Shown: positions 36,300 to 49,969, numbered from the stretch's first letter. The stretch: DNA of 64,000 nt from Gigaspora rosea (GCA_003550325.1 QKWP01002129.1:21102-85101), one strand, 5' to 3'. Numbers and translations: made by a program. The notes: generated from the letters alone by a model not told the origin.

Positions 36300-39200
36300 T
36301 TTGATAATATAGAAGATAAATATAATATAAATACTGATGAAAAATGGCCCGAATTAGCCGGAACCTTGCTCTATGACTATTCAAAAAGAAATATCATAAA
36401 GATAGAAGGCAATTTTGGTGGTAATCCAGTAAGAAAAAATTATAAATTAATGAACAAAGAGTAATATTTGAAGAATGCGAATCTAATTCTAATCCATTAA
36501 GACCCCATCAGAACTTAACAACGATGAGTTTATAGCAAGCAGTTATTCCATCTCCTGAAAATATAAAATATAAATTCAATCATTATGTTGAGAACTCCAA
36601 TAAATATTTAGAAGCCCCATATATGCCCCAGCTTATAGCAAATACAAGAGAACAAATTACAAGAGTCCTTAAAGCCGAATTGTATAAAAAAGATCAAATA
36701 AAAACTGCATTAATTGCTCAATGTATATATTCTGGGCATGTTAGCAAAGAGAAGAGCAAACTTAAAAATCTATTAACTATAATTGCTTATCACAGAAGTC
36801 TTATGCGTGTTATTCTTACAGAAGAAGATATTAATGAACATATAGATCTAACTATATCAGAAATAGATAATGCTATAGACTCATTTATGCAACAATGATC
36901 AGGAATAAATTTAGTAAGAATTGAAATGTTAACTATTGAAGCTTATACTTATCGAAGAACAACTGGTGGATCATATATCCCTACTCCCAAAAAGCTTGCC
37001 AATACAAAGTGTACTATTAATCCTGATAATTCAAAAATAATCGATCCAGATACAGATATGCCATCTGATAATTGTCTTCAAGGTGCATTAGCTTGTTATT
37101 TTGCTAATAAAGATGGATATACAGAACATCTTGAATGAATATTTACTAAAAAGGATTATAAGCAATACTTAGATATAGTCAATTTAGATGGAATTCCAAT
37201 GCCTACACCAATTTGCTTATGTATATTCAATAAGATTGAAGAGATGAATCCTGATATCTCTATCAATGTCGGGCAATGGAAAGAAGAAACAGCTACTCCT
37301 AAACCAGTAATAGCTAGCAAGAATTATAATAGACAACATATTATATATCTTATAGCTCTTACAGATATTATGAAATCTGAAGATAAGTATGGACAAAAGA
37401 ACCATTTTTTTTGGATCAAAAACCATGATGAATTAGTATTCAAAGATACAAAATATCATGGTAAAAAACATCTTTGTAATCAGTGCTTTTATAGTTTTCT
37501 ATCAGAAACATCTTTAGCCTATTATCAAGAGCATTGTTTCAGTTTGGAAGAGGCTACTCAAAGAGTCAATTTGCCTACTAAGGGGTTAATGATTTCGAGA
37601 AGTTTAAAAATTATGGGCGAATGATCAATGCACCATGTGTTATTATAGCAGACTTTTAATCAAATAACAAGAAATGAGATTATTCTGGAGGTATAATGAA
37701 ACCAGTATCTGAATATGGTAGGAAAATGCGTAAGATTGCAGAGCAAAAGGCCAATAGCTTTTGTTATCTAGTTCACTGGATCGATACTGGAGAGGTATGG
37801 GCCCATTTCTATATAGAGGAGAAAATGCTACTCAGGAGTTTGTCAAAAGAAATGATAAGGAATTGGTCAAAATTAATAGAGTCTTAGCTATAAAACTTGA
37901 TCGAATTGAGACTAGCAAAGACAAAAAAAAATTCAATGAAGCAGGTAGTTGTTGGATATGTAAAGAAAAATTCATTATAGATGAAGATAAAGTCAAATGC
38001 TTAGAAAATAAGGCAACATGGTTTAATAATGAGCTAAAAAATACCACAAAGAATTCAGAAGATTATAAGACCTTAACAAAACAAATTGACAAGATAACTA
38101 AAGATATTAATTAAGCAAAGTCTATGGACATAAAGGTTTGGGATCACTGTCATATCACAGGTAAGTTTCGAGGAGCTGCCACAATGCATGTAATCTTAAG
38201 CTTCAAATCGAACCTTGGAAAACCCCTATTCCAGTTGTCTTTCATAACTTTCGAGGCTTTGATTCTCACTTAGTATGTGAATCGGTTAGAAAATCAGTAA
38301 ATGCTCATCAGATAAAAGTAATAGCCGAAACATTTGAGCGATACAAGTCTATGAAGGTGGGTCAGCTTAAGTATATAGATAGCATGCAGTTCATGAATAA
38401 TAGTTTGGCATATCTTACAAAGAATTTGGATACCAACCATTCTATTACAAGCCAGCACTTTAAAGACTATTCTCAAGGTCAAATTTCATTAGCAAGTCGT
38501 AAAGGAGTTTATCCTTATGACTATATTGTTTCACAAGATAGGTTTAAAGAAACAGAACTTTCTCCTATCCATGAATTCTATAGTACTCTTAAAGGTAAGA
38601 TCATACAAGATGACTATCAACACGCCCAAAAAGTATGGAAAACTTTTAGTTGCAAGAATCTAGGTGAGTACCATGATCTCTATCTTAAAATCGATGTACT
38701 CAGTCTTGCAGATATTTGTACCCAATTTCGAAAAACATGCTTGCAATATTATAAACTTGATCCTAGTCATTATGTTTCAGCACCGGCACTATCATGGGAT
38801 GCTATGTTTAAGAAAACAGGGGTTGAGGTTGGGCTATTTACAGATATATCAATGCATGATTTTATAGAAGAGGCTAAGTGTGGAGGAATATCTATAGCTT
38901 GTAGGCGCTATTTTAAAGCAAATAATCCAAAAATAGGCAAGGCATTTAATCTATCTAAACCTACAAAATGGATATGCTATGTCGATGCAAATAATCTTTA
39001 TGGCTGGGCTATGAGTCAGTATTTGCCTATTGGAAATTATCAATAGGAAGCAAGTTGGCAATATCTTGAGGATTATCCAAATGAGCAAAAGAAATATCTT
39101 GAAAAAATTCTCAATACCAAAGCAAATGCTAAAAGAAAATATTTTCTAAAGATTAATGCACATTTTCCTTTAAAAACTCATGACTATTTGAGTAATTTAC

Positions 39201-41240
39201 TCCCAGCTGTAGAGAATATGGCTGTAAGTAAAGATATGTTGTGTCCCTATACTACAAAGCTTGTAGATAACTTGGATGATGGTTGATTTTTATCAACAAA
39301 AAAATTAGTACCCCATTTTGGACCACGAAAGAATTATGTTATCCATTATCAAGAACTTTAATACTATGTAAAATTAGGTATGATTGTTGATAAGGTTATA
39401 GAAATCCTATCTTTTGATTAGACTAATTGGCTTGCCCCTTATATAGTCTTCAATACAGAAAAGCGACAAGGTGCTAAGAATGCTTTTGAGAAGGACTTCT
39501 TTAAGCTTATGAACAATTCTGTATATGGCAAGACTATAGAGAATGTTCGTAAATATCAAGATGTCAAACTCATGGCTATAAATAATGAGCAAGATAAAAG
39601 AAGTTTATTAATCAAATTCGTAAACCCTCCTTTAAGTATGCTAGACAACTTGGAAATACTTTAGTAGGAGCACATATGGGAAAAGCTAGCATAACTCTCA
39701 ACAAGCCTATAATTGTCAGAGCATTAGTTTAGGACTTAGCAAGCTTTTAATGTATCGCTTCTGGTATGGATATATAAAAGAGAGATATGGTGATAAAGCT
39801 ATACTTGGATATATGGATACAGACTCATTTATATTTATAATCGAAACTGAGGATATCTATAAGGATATGGCTGAGCGACCTGACCTTTTTGACCTTAATA
39901 ACTCAAAAACTATCCCTTAATTTGTTATGCAGGCATATTTGCCTGCAAAAATTTTAAAATTTTAAATTTTTTAAATAAAACCTTAAATATTAATTTTAGC
40001 TATATACTTTCTAAGTAAAAAATATAATATTAGTTCTGTTTTATCAACTTTATTATAAAATTTTTTTAAAATTATTAAAAAACTTTAGTATAATAAAAGT
40101 TTAAAGTTTTTGTTTTGGAACTTTTACTATAGAATTTTTTCTTTAGGTTTTCTCAAATTTTATATGTTCCTGTCTATAAAAAAAATTTCACTTCTAATAC
40201 AAGTCCTAATTTTTACAAGTAAATCATTTAAAGTCAAATAATGAAAGTTGTCATCCTTTATATAAACTACAAAGTTGTATAAGAAACTATATTTTTAAAA
40301 CCAATATTTAGAGAATTTGCCAAGATATTGTAAAATTTTTTTTTAGTTAAAAAATTTCTTTAAAATTTAATATTTTCAGCTTATAAGCAACATAACCTTT
40401 TTGTCTTATAATATAAGTTTAAATAATTCAAAAATATAATCCTTGTTCTTAAATATTATAATACCAAATTTTATTAAATATCTTAAATAATTAAAAAACT
40501 AGATCAGAGGTATATTTATAGTAATTATATAGGCAAATTTGTCTGCGAACCTCTACAAAGTAAGGGATAGGTCTTTACAAGGACAAAACTCCAGATAGTG
40601 TAATTACAGAATCTATACATATTTGAGGCAAATCTTATCACTATGTTTTGGCAAATAAGTCTACAATATTTAAATATAAAGGAGTTAGCAAAAAGGGTAT
40701 AAGTGAAATGGCTACGGATACATATTTCTCATCTTTAGAAGGGACCTTGCTAGATGATCTAGTAGATAAATCATTATTATCAGAGCAAGAAGCTATGCGA
40801 ACTGAGGCAGATCGCATGACTCTAGTATATCAAGACTGTCTCTTTGGTAATGAAGTATTCTATACTAAAAATGTAGGTATATGATCAAATGACCATATAT
40901 TATCTTTGCTTGAATCAGAAAAGAAGGCTCTTTGCCCTATAGATACTAAGCGTTGGATATTATCTAATAGAATAACTAGTTTGCCATATGGTCTTTGGCG
41001 TATACAAGCATATAAAAATTTTATATCAAATGAAATATCTTCAGAGTTGGCTGAAGAACGAGCTTTAAGCATTAAGCTTTCAAAGAAATATCAAAATGAA
41101 AGTGTATCACATATATCTAGTTTACCGGTATAAACTAGATTAGTGAGAAGAAGAAACATATACCAACTTGAAACATTCCTTAGACCCAAAGGTGAATCAG
41201 AGATTCAGCACTCTGTACCATCATTGCTCCACAATAGAAT
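36300..41240 (+). pseudogene. Protein-primed-type B-family DNA polymerase, decayed
   Basis: A long coding sequence broken by stops, at least three frame changes and an inserted element (39914-40566). In order: an open frame with TGA interruptions (36623-37624); an Exo-like ADF near 37650; a CWIC zinc-binding segment near 37964; an HNH/EndoVII-like DHCHITGKFRGAA (about 38139); an exonuclease-type FHNFRGFDSH (about 38243); polymerase motif A-like DANNLYGWAM (about 38988); motif B-like [10 protein letters not shown] (about 39505); and motif C-like YMDTDS (about 39811). The C-terminal part resumes at 40648-41133. Such enzymes occur in Maverick/Polinton elements, linear plasmids and related viruses. 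I see no integrase, ATPase or capsid gene, so the parent element is uncertain. Confidence 0.8.
39914..40566. mobile_element. 653-bp inverted-repeat insertion inside the polymerase pseudogene
   Basis: Related inverted ends CCCTTAATTTGT and CCCTTACTTTGT, then GCAG and ATTTGCCT. It interrupts the polymerase frame right after motif C, and the codons continue on the other side. The flanking dinucleotide (AT/TA) is ambiguous but fits a mariner-like MITE. The interior is AT-rich and non-coding. Confidence 0.65.
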
Positions 41241-41368
41241 TATATATAATATATTTTTTTTCTAAATTGTGTAAATGCAGGTTGGTAGTATGTAACCTCT
41301 AGATCACAATGTCATATTTCATGAATTTTTTAGCAAATTCTAGTTGTTTCAAGAGCTTGGGACAAAAG

Positions 41369-41375
41369 TATAAAA
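41369..41375 (+). promoter_or_regulatory. TATA box upstream of the RING ORF
   Basis: TATAAAA ends 60 bp before the ATG at 41436, followed by a pyrimidine-rich leader. Position and context suit a core promoter. Confidence 0.45.
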
Positions 41376-41435
41376 CCCCATCACTTTTCTCATCTATCTC
41401 AAAAATCATATCTCATAATTAATCAATTTCTAATC

Positions 41436-42250
41436 ATGATTATATCTACTTCTGCATCAGATATTCTTAACCAAATATCCAATTTATGTTACATCTGTCA
41501 AGAACCAATTAAAAAACTAGTTACTGTCTTGGAATGTGATCATATCTTACATTTCAACTGTGCTATTAGATTTTTTGCAATTAGTGAAAATATTACCTGC
41601 CCAGTTAGAAATTGCCAAGATCAAATAAAAAATATAGAAGCAGTCGAAGAGAATATCAGTAATCTTGCAGAAGCTTTAAAACCTGGAAATACTCCTAAAG
41701 TTAAATCTTTTCTTCGAGAAATTTCTATTGCAGAGCAATGGCTCTTCGATCCTAAAGATTTATCGCATTCTGATGCGATAGAAGAAATATCTCCTTCGAC
41801 TGCACAGGGATTTCTTCTCTTATACAAAATATAGATCAAGCTGAAAAATTACTTGCTCACGCAGAAAAAAATGTGATTCATGCGAAAAAAGAAGTCATCT
41901 TGTCTTATTATCAGTTCGGGAAAGCAGATGCAGAAAAACTTAAAGAGTTACTAAAGATACCGACCCCTCTATGCACAGCACAGAATAAGATAGTTGCTGA
42001 TATTAAAAAATTACTCCCTAGTAATACTTCAATTAATGTTATAAAGAAAAGAATTGCTACAGCTTGAAAGATTTATGATATCTTCAGCACAATTGGTGAG
42101 GATAAGATCAAATGAATAAGAAATTTCAGCGCATCAAGTATTGGGGCTTTCAAAAAAGATGAAATTGAGTTTATTAAAACTGGAGATAACAAATCGAAAT
42201 TTAGAAAGTTCAAATATATGGACAAACTTCGATATATTGCAAAGCAATAA
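41436..42250 (+). pseudogene. RING-finger protein with coiled-coil C-terminus, frameshifted
   Basis: The N-terminal ORF (41436-41834, 132 aa) contains a RING-like motif: C-x2-C (CYIC), then CDHILHFNC and CPVRNC, spaced as in RING-H2/C3HC4 fingers that bind zinc and recruit E2 enzymes. Near 41800 the frame changes, and a Lys/Glu-rich helical segment continues (about 41834-42067, NIDQAEKLLAHAEKN onwards). After a further stop there is a block reading KIYDIFSTIGEDK (about 42067). It therefore looks like one broken gene. It lies inside the same inverted-repeat bracket as the polymerase and may belong to that element. With a single frameshift corrected it would be about 210 residues. Confidence 0.65.
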
Positions 42251-43697
42251 CCCAAAGGGTCTTAATTCTGGTACAAATTCTTTAAGTCAAATTATATAAT
42301 TAATGTATCATATATGGATGATACAGAGATGATATTAGACAAATAATGATTTTCATATCATATGACATCGTGCAGTTTTGGCTCGACATCATATGATCAA
42401 GTGTATTAAATTTGCTGATCTAATATTATAAAGGGTTATAACTCTTTGAGCCTATAGTTTAAATCAGAGACCCGGACGTTTATAGCAAAAATAGCTGGCA
42501 AATTTAGCTGGCAAATTTAGCAAAATAGCTCCTAAATTTTATCCCACAGACTTAGTTTATTTACAAAATCGGATTTGCTTTTTTTGGTTTGTATTGCCCA
42601 TGCAAATATTATAATATATAGTATTTATATACTTATATTTATTATAGAAAATAATGTAATTAATAGACTCATACAATGTTTTAGCTATTAATTGTCACTT
42701 TTAATTAGCTTTAATACTATGTAGTAATTCTAATCCTAGCTATATCACTTCTGGCATATCTCAACTTAGCATATTTTCGATCTATTTTTTATTGGCAACC
42801 TGAATTATATCTTACACATAGTATACTGTTAGATAATAGAAAATAAATACGGTTGTGTAAGTTTTAGATTAAATATGGAAAATAAGGGATCGTTAAGTAC
42901 AACTATGATTGAATAAAAAAAATTGTCGGCACATACCTCTGATTTATATACACTCCAAGTTCTATTCGAGTTAAGAATTTTTACTGACCTCAGGTCAGTG
43001 AAATTTTTGGCATAATAATATGCCTCAAAGAGGCTCCCCTAAAGAGCCTGGAAATTTTACTAAGTGTATGGTTATAAGGCATTTTTAATGATGTATGTAC
43101 ATTAGGTCTGCTAAATTTCATAACTAATTGGTAAATACATGCAGTATAAATGTGAATTTCTGCACTTAAAATCATGATATGCATCACATATTACTATATT
43201 TATCTATTGTATGGTATGACAATAAGTATAAAAATATCTTTTTTTATTATTGTTTTTCGAAATTGCACTAACTAAATATGTTATAGAACTCAAGAAAGAG
43301 CATAATACTGTATTGGTTATTTACTGTAGATCAGAGCAACCACCTTGATCATTAAGGGTTTCAGAATTAAAATTCAAAATTAATAAGTTGTATATTTCGA
43401 AATAAGTAAAATTTTTTAATAGCATTTTAACTACGATAAATTATGTGTCAAAGACACTAGCTTCGCTATAAATCGAAAAAATAAATTAAGGTTCTCTAGT
43501 TATAATTTTAAACCCCTAATTTTCAAGTCGGCTAGTAAGTATCTGAATTCGATACAAAATATAACTATTACTATATAAGAGTTATTCATAATTTCTAAAA
43601 TTAGACTTTTCGTATAAATGCAAAATAACTCTTAAAATGTAATTTCATATTTTGATCAAATTAAGCTTAGCTACCGGTACTTATTTGTAAATCGTTC
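42251..43697. other. AT-rich region without recognisable gene
   Basis: Contains a short tandem duplication (AGCTGGCAAATTT, about 42491 and 42509) and otherwise low-complexity DNA. Confidence 0.35.
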
Positions 43698-44012
43698 ATG
43701 ATTGCCAGTAGAACGATTAGCCTTTGGTTCATACTAATTATACCACTTATATATTTGATGCGCTATAATGATTATTATTTTTTATTTAAGATTGCTCAGT
43801 CCAAAATGCTTCAGTTGAGTCGCGGTTGTGTTGCGGTTGAATATTTCTTATATAATTATATGAAAAAAAGTCATACCTTAGTTGAGTTGTGGTTGAGACA
43901 TGTTAGAATCTTAGTGATATGGACTGACGATCAATTGAGCTTATTAATTGCTGAAAAAAGAAATAGAAATGCCAAAAATTTTATGTATTACATTAATAAG
44001 AATATCGCATAA
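43698..44012 (+). CDS. Possible Myb/SANT-like fragment
   Basis: An ORF of 104 codons. Its C-terminal part (WTDDQLSLLIAEKRNRN, about 43918-43968) resembles the first helix of Myb/SANT-like DNA-binding domains; the N-terminal part is hydrophobic and uninformative. The second and third helices are absent. Probably a relic of a transposon or transcription-factor gene, or chance. Confidence 0.25.
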   Translation: MIASRTISLWFILIIPLIYLMRYNDYYFLFKIAQSKMLQLSRGCVAVEYFLYNYMKKSHTLVELWLRHVRILVIWTDDQLSLLIAEKRNRNAKNFMYYINKNIA

Positions 44013-44417
44013 AAAATAAGGTTCACACACAAAATTAGGTTTATAGTTTGTATCACTTACCTGCAGAATTAATTCTCACAGTTAATAACGAAGATTATGA
44101 ATTTCTGGAAAGGCTTTTTTATTATATACAATACTATGATAAGAAAACACGCTAATAGAACGTAAAAAGGCTATAAGGAAATTACGTATAATGTTCTTAA
44201 TCAGTAGTTTTCTCCAAATTCATATGTCGCAGGAACTTGGAATCTCCACCATCTCTGAGATCATTGAGATCGTTAACTTTTTTTTACATCACAGGAGAGA
44301 TCATTTAATATAAGGAGACTAAATTTCATATAAAAAATATCAAAATAGCTTCATATGTAGAACTTATAGCCCGAATAGACTTGCTTTACATAGTGGGGTC
44401 TAGATTGAATTAGGGTA

Positions 44418-44526
44418 AAAAGATTTTAAAACTTCATTCATATAGAGGTGTGAAAAAAATGTCCCAGAACTCCTATTTTGCCACTACTATTGTGACTAAT
44501 GCAAATGTGACTATTGCAGGGTTATA
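44418..44526 (-). repeat. Right inverted repeat bracketing the DNA-polymerase locus
   Basis: Reverse complement of the left repeat at 34071-34279, preserving the order of the two conserved blocks. Together they enclose about 10.4 kb. Confidence 0.65.
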
Positions 44527-45384
44527 CTGTAAATTAATCACAAATTAGTTTAATTTTTATACTGTATATCATTTCCATAATAATCATATATTTATTTGTA
44601 TTTATAAACCAAGGTTTATAGATTTATTGAGGGCATTTGATTATATTATTTAAATATATAGAGCTCTAATTAGTAATATAAGAACTAAACATATTTTTAT
44701 TAACTATATTTCTGGAATAAAAATCTTTATAGCATTGTGAATTTTATTAAGCCCTTTAGCTATGTAATATAATATAAATTAACTACTTTAAAAATCAATT
44801 TAATTTATCAAATTTACTATCTAACAATTTTCTAAGACTTCTCTGCTTTGTTTACTCTATAACAATCACACTTTTGGGTTCTTGGTTATTCAATAAATCA
44901 CAATTACAGAATTGTTCCTATATTTATATTAATTTTTAACCTAAAATATTAATTTGAATAAATAAGGCTATTAAACCTTAATAATAATAAATTATAATAC
45001 TTACTTCTAAAAATTCTTGTTTTATATCTTTAGAATTATCAAGGCCCTTTAAACAAACATTTGTTTGTACCTTTTATTTCTATATATTTTTTTGATTATC
45101 AAATCCTATAATATATCTATCAATTCATACTACTTTAAAACAATATCAAAGTCTCTATTAGCAAGATGCTTATATTTGTAAATTTGCTAAAGAGTATCTA
45201 TTCAATGATGTCTTTAAACGTTAATGCATTAAGTTGTAATTGTTGAATTAATTGATTAATATTGTGATTGTTATTTGACCATTTACAAAACTCTTTTTTA
45301 AACCTTAATATTAAAAAATAATAAATATAATATTAATTAAGAGCTACAACTATTGATATTTCTGATTTGTTGTAAAAAAAAATG
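44527..45384. other. AT-rich region without recognisable gene
   Basis: Low-complexity AT-rich DNA, with nothing supported on either strand. Confidence 0.35.
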
Positions 45385-45935
45385 CCGTATTTTCCCGAAA
45401 ATAAGCTACCTTTTTTGGGCAAAAAGTTACACGAAAAATTGGGGGTAGCTTATTTTCAGGTAAAATCGATTTTTGACCGATCACAGAAAGTTGCTACATA
45501 GTAAAGTCTAAATTTTACTATGTAAATCGATTAAAATCGATTAAGTAACCTTGTTTGGAAGATCAAATACACTTACCCTAAAATTTTCATTAAGATCGGA
45601 GAACTTTTTATTATTTAACTTTTAATTTTTACGTTCGACGAATATATTTTTTTAAAAAATTTTATTTTTTTCGCCAAACGTAAATATCAAAAGTCACTTA
45701 ATAAAAAGTTCACCAATATTTATAATAATTTTATGGTAAGTGTATTTTGACCTGCTGAATAAGTTTACTTAATCGATTCTAATCGATTAACTTAGTAAAA
45801 TTTGGACTTTACTATGTAGTGACTTTTTCAATCGTAGGGGTAGCTTATTTTCGGGTTAAAGACGTTTTGGAGTTTTTTGACCAAAAGAGGGGGGTAGCTT
45901 ATTTGCGAATGTAGCTTATTTTGGGGCAAATACGG
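45385..45935. mobile_element. 551-bp foldback element, palindromic over its full length
   Basis: The two halves are inverted copies over almost the whole length, centred near 45660. Ends are CCGTATTTTCCC and CCGTATTTGCCC, followed in both by AAAATAAGCTAC. Inner pairs such as ACATAGTAAAGTCTAAATTTTACT also match. An RNA copy would fold into a long hairpin. It has no ORF. Target duplication is unclear (ATG on both sides). Confidence 0.7.
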
Positions 45936-48900
45936 TATGCAATTTAAACTTTATACTCTAAATTATTAATTTAAGCTTGCTCTTTCTTTATATAGTAGAT
46001 AATATTTGGCCAGTTAATTACTTTTGTAAAGTATAGCATTAAGGTCAAAAGTGATTTCTTATAGCACTATACAAAACTTTCAAGTTTTGTTTAATATGCT
46101 TTGTAGATTTACAAAAGAAATAAGCTTCTAACAATAAAGTATTACAAAATATATAAAAATTGGAAACTTGGAACTATATATATTTAACTATTAATAACAT
46201 GTAAGTGGCAGGCAGAAAATGCAAAAGTACTTTACTCCAGACAATAAAAGAAAAAGTTTAAAATACATATGTATATATATACATATATATGTTTCTGTTA
46301 GTTATTTAATTATATTTCTGTTTTTTATTAGCAAATATAGCATATAGATAATCTAAAAAAGAATCTAGAACAATCCAACAGATGATCATTACTAAATTAA
46401 ATACAATTTGCAATAACCAAATATGGTATATACCTTGACTGTATTTAGTAATTTTTAATCTGAATTCAATTACAACAAATATCACATTAATTATGTGTAA
46501 TAAATTAATTGGTACCACACCAAAACAACTCTCTTTCTGACGATCACTTGGACCAAATTTCCAACAGAAGAAAAACAAAAAGTTTTTTGTTAGAGAGTTG
46601 CTTGTACTTTGTGCAGTAGGCAACACATGTATACAGTTTTTGGAAAGGTCAACTTAGCTTTTCGAAGGACTCCTTTTGCATATTCGGCACGCAAGCCAGA
46701 AGCGACGCTATATAAGATATTTTTAATAAAATATTTGGCTGGTGTTAATGCCCTTGTACAGGAAATTTTGGTGAAGATTGATAAAGTCTTGGTCGATGAA
46801 GTATCTTGTGGTAAAACAGTGGGGAATAACAAAAAAAATGAGTTTTATCTTGCCAAACCTTCTCTTAAGTTTGTTCTCAAGTCTCTTCTCCAGTCCACTT
46901 GGATTTTCAAAATTTCGCCAAAAAGTGGGCATCCTAGCTTACCCCCTCCAAAAGATCGATAGTGTTTACTGTTTCTGATTTGGGAAAGTGCGTTGACCAA
47001 AAAGGAATTGGCTTTACGGGTGCCACGTAAGCCATGGTTATTCTCGAACCGTCAAGAAATTTCTATCACGTGTTTTTTCTGTTGAGACGTAATTTGTGTG
47101 TTTTTGTTTTTGTATTTTTATATATAGTTCTTTGTTAGAGTTTTGTTACTTTAAGCAGTCTATATAATTTTTATCATAGCAAGACTGCTTACCTTTTTTG
47201 TTTTTCTTATCTTGTCTCTTTTTTCTTTTTGTGTGTACATTTTTGGATTTCGCTTAGGTTATGTAGTACTACCTCTTTTTTACTTCCCTTTTTTTCTTTA
47301 GTCTATTTTTCTTGCATATAGGTAGGGTTTTCAAACTCTCCTTGTCCTAGAGGTTAGGTAAGGAAGATTAAAAAAGTAGGCAATCTTGATATGGCATACG
47401 ACAGCCTATTAGTGATACTTGGGAGTAAAATTTCTAGTTAGGTAGAAAACCTGAGTTGAGATTAATAGTTCGTCATGGCGGATCGCATTGGACTTTGTGT
47501 CTGGTGAATTTTTGTTAAACAGAACGTGGCATTGCAGAGATGACAAAAGCTCCTTTTGTATAATTTGTATTTAATCAATAAACAAAGATAAGATTGCTGA
47601 AAAAAAAATTAATTGGTCAGTTATACAAATTCATGATTTGTTTATATAAAAAATATAATGTAGATCATTTCTCAAATTATTACATCAAATAAGTCAAATC
47701 TGCCCATATGTAAAGTTGTTTTGTTTTAGATCTAGCCAAATAATCTGCAAATTTGACTAGAATTATTAACAATTTGTTTTGACCAGACATATTAAATAAT
47801 TATTTATTAGTAGCAATTAATTGCAATTTTTTGAACTCAATTAATTATTGCAGTTTGCAAAAATAAGTTAAATTTGCTGATCAAAAAAAAAAAAGAAATT
47901 GATAATTTCTAATTCTAATTTCTGATTTTTTTTAGACTAATAAATTATAGCATTATAGAATTCACAACAGTAATTCCAACACCAAATGTATATCATGATA
48001 GCAAGTTTTATAGCAATATTTCATAATAAATCATAATAGAATTTATAATTATGATTCCAACACAAACAAATTTAACATATATTGTATAGTATTATAATAG
48101 TTTAAGAGTGATTTTTATCAAAATTGCAGATTATTTGACCAGAATTAAAATTAGTTTGTTTAATTTTGGTCAAATAATCTGCAAATTTGGCCAAATTATG
48201 AACAAGATATTTCACAACTAGGTTTAAATTACTACCTAAAAAATTTTTAGATCAACATACAGAAGTAAGAAGAGACGAAGAGGTGAAAAAGCTTACAAAA
48301 GAAAGTGCTAAGAATGAAATAGGCTTTGAAATAATATGTAATATACATTAATTTATATACTTGTTATTGTTTTTTTTTTTTTAAATGTTAAAGGTGAGAC
48401 CTTGCTTTTATCTTTATTAAATTTAATAGAAACTTTTTACAATACTGAAAGAAATTTCATTTTTTTAAATCTAATGCTAAGAATAAAAACTCAAACATAT
48501 ATCTAAGTAAACCTAAATACTTATCTGCGGCCTAAACCTATACTTGTTATTGTTATATTTATCATTATTGCTTATATTAATAAAAAGGTTTATTTAAAAT
48601 GAATCTTATCATTAATCATGCATAGTTACACAATCTAAAAAATTTTTGAGTAGTAGGTTGATTTTTTTATTTATCAGATGATACAAATACACCAATATGG
48701 ATTTTAAGCAATAATTATTCATTTATTAGCCAGAATATTAAAAATTTTCTATTAGTTATAATCTTGACCAGTTAGTCAAACTGCTCTAACTGGCTAATAT
48801 CAGTCATAATCATTAACTAGTTATAACTGAACTGTACCCATCTCTAATTGTTGGTATTGCTGCAAGGTAATTTGTTTTGTTTTGTTTTTTTTTCTTACAT

Positions 48901-49568
48901 ATTTTAGAGATATTTTTACTTTATTCTTATAATTAAATTTTATATTAACTAGTTGTAATACTAACCATGCTTGTGAAGCTTCTTGCATTTATAACTTTTG
49001 AAAGAATATTGTCCAATTCAGAAAATTGTTTAGGGCCCAAAAAGAAGAATTTTAATTTATGTGACAGAATTAATTGGAGGTTCCATTTGAAAAACTAATT
49101 ATTGAAATTCAGTTAAGAATTTAGTAGCAGAGTATGAAAACTTCTTCATAATGCACAGGTTGTACAATTTTGAATTTGTTTTTTAAAATTCAAGCTTAAC
49201 TATATTGCATCAATAATTATAAGGAACCAACATGTTTTAAAACATATTGATGCAAACCACAAATTATTATATATTTTGTCAGCAGGATATATTAGCAAAT
49301 TGGACTAACATCTGTAAGTTGAATGTTTGTTTGGCCCAATAGTGATTCCATAGTTGTATTTAATAGATTTTAAAGAACTTTAATGCAGTGATCATAATTG
49401 ATTAGCAGAATTTTTATTGAGAAATTTAGCAAACAAGCTTTTAAATGCATTGCGAAAAAATAAAAAAATGAATATTTTTACATCTTGAATACTTTTAAAA
49501 AATTTTTAGTCAGAGTAATTGGTCAATTACTATTATATTATTATTATTATTATTTGATTGTTAGATAA
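45936..49568. other. Intergenic region with one GC-richer island
   Basis: Mostly AT-rich. An island at about 46590-47540 is GC-richer and has overlapping ORFs on both strands (46609-46962 plus; 46590-46832 minus) without a recognisable domain; it may be a retroelement relic. At 47810-47880 a fragment matches the hAT-type MITE of pseudogenes A and B. Confidence 0.35.
48122..48187. repeat. Short perfect-type hairpin
   Basis: Arms of about 28 bp (GCAGATTATTTGACCAGAAT and its near-complement) with a 10-bp spacer. A related half-copy lies near 47747. Likely a MITE remnant. Confidence 0.5.
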
Positions 49569-49803
49569 GGGCAATGACAGATATTACCTAATATTTTAGG
49601 TGGTGGGGGTTAGCTGAAATCTTAGATTACACAATCTAGAATACTAGCCAACCAAAATCAAGAATTATTTAACCATAATTATAGCAAAATCTGAGATAAA
49701 TATACTTTTTTGTGTAACAAAATCAAGCATTTTGATTGGTTTTAGGTGGGGTGGGGGTCTGGTCTCATAGTAAATGGATATTAGGTAATACATGTCATGG
49801 CCC
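49569..49803. mobile_element. 235-bp inverted-repeat MITE
   Basis: Ends GGGCAATGACAGATATTACC and GGGCCATGACATGTATTACC in inverted orientation, with GTGGGGGT tracts inside both arms and TA-containing flanks. Non-coding. Confidence 0.6.
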
Positions 49804-49969
49804 TAAACATATAATCAATAAAAAAATTTGTTATAAGTAACAGATATTATTACTTTATCCGATATTGATCAATATGTTCTGATGTCCAGCATGTTAATTA
49901 TTTGCTAAATTGTGATTGGGTAACAGAACTAGACATGTTTTGATCAAACATGTCCATATTAGTGTTCAA

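Noticed and set aside
46609..46962. 117-codon plus-strand ORF overlapping an 80-codon minus-strand ORF
   Set aside because: Both strands are open and neither shows a recognisable motif or splice context; GC-richer composition alone explains long frames. Kept only as a noted island.
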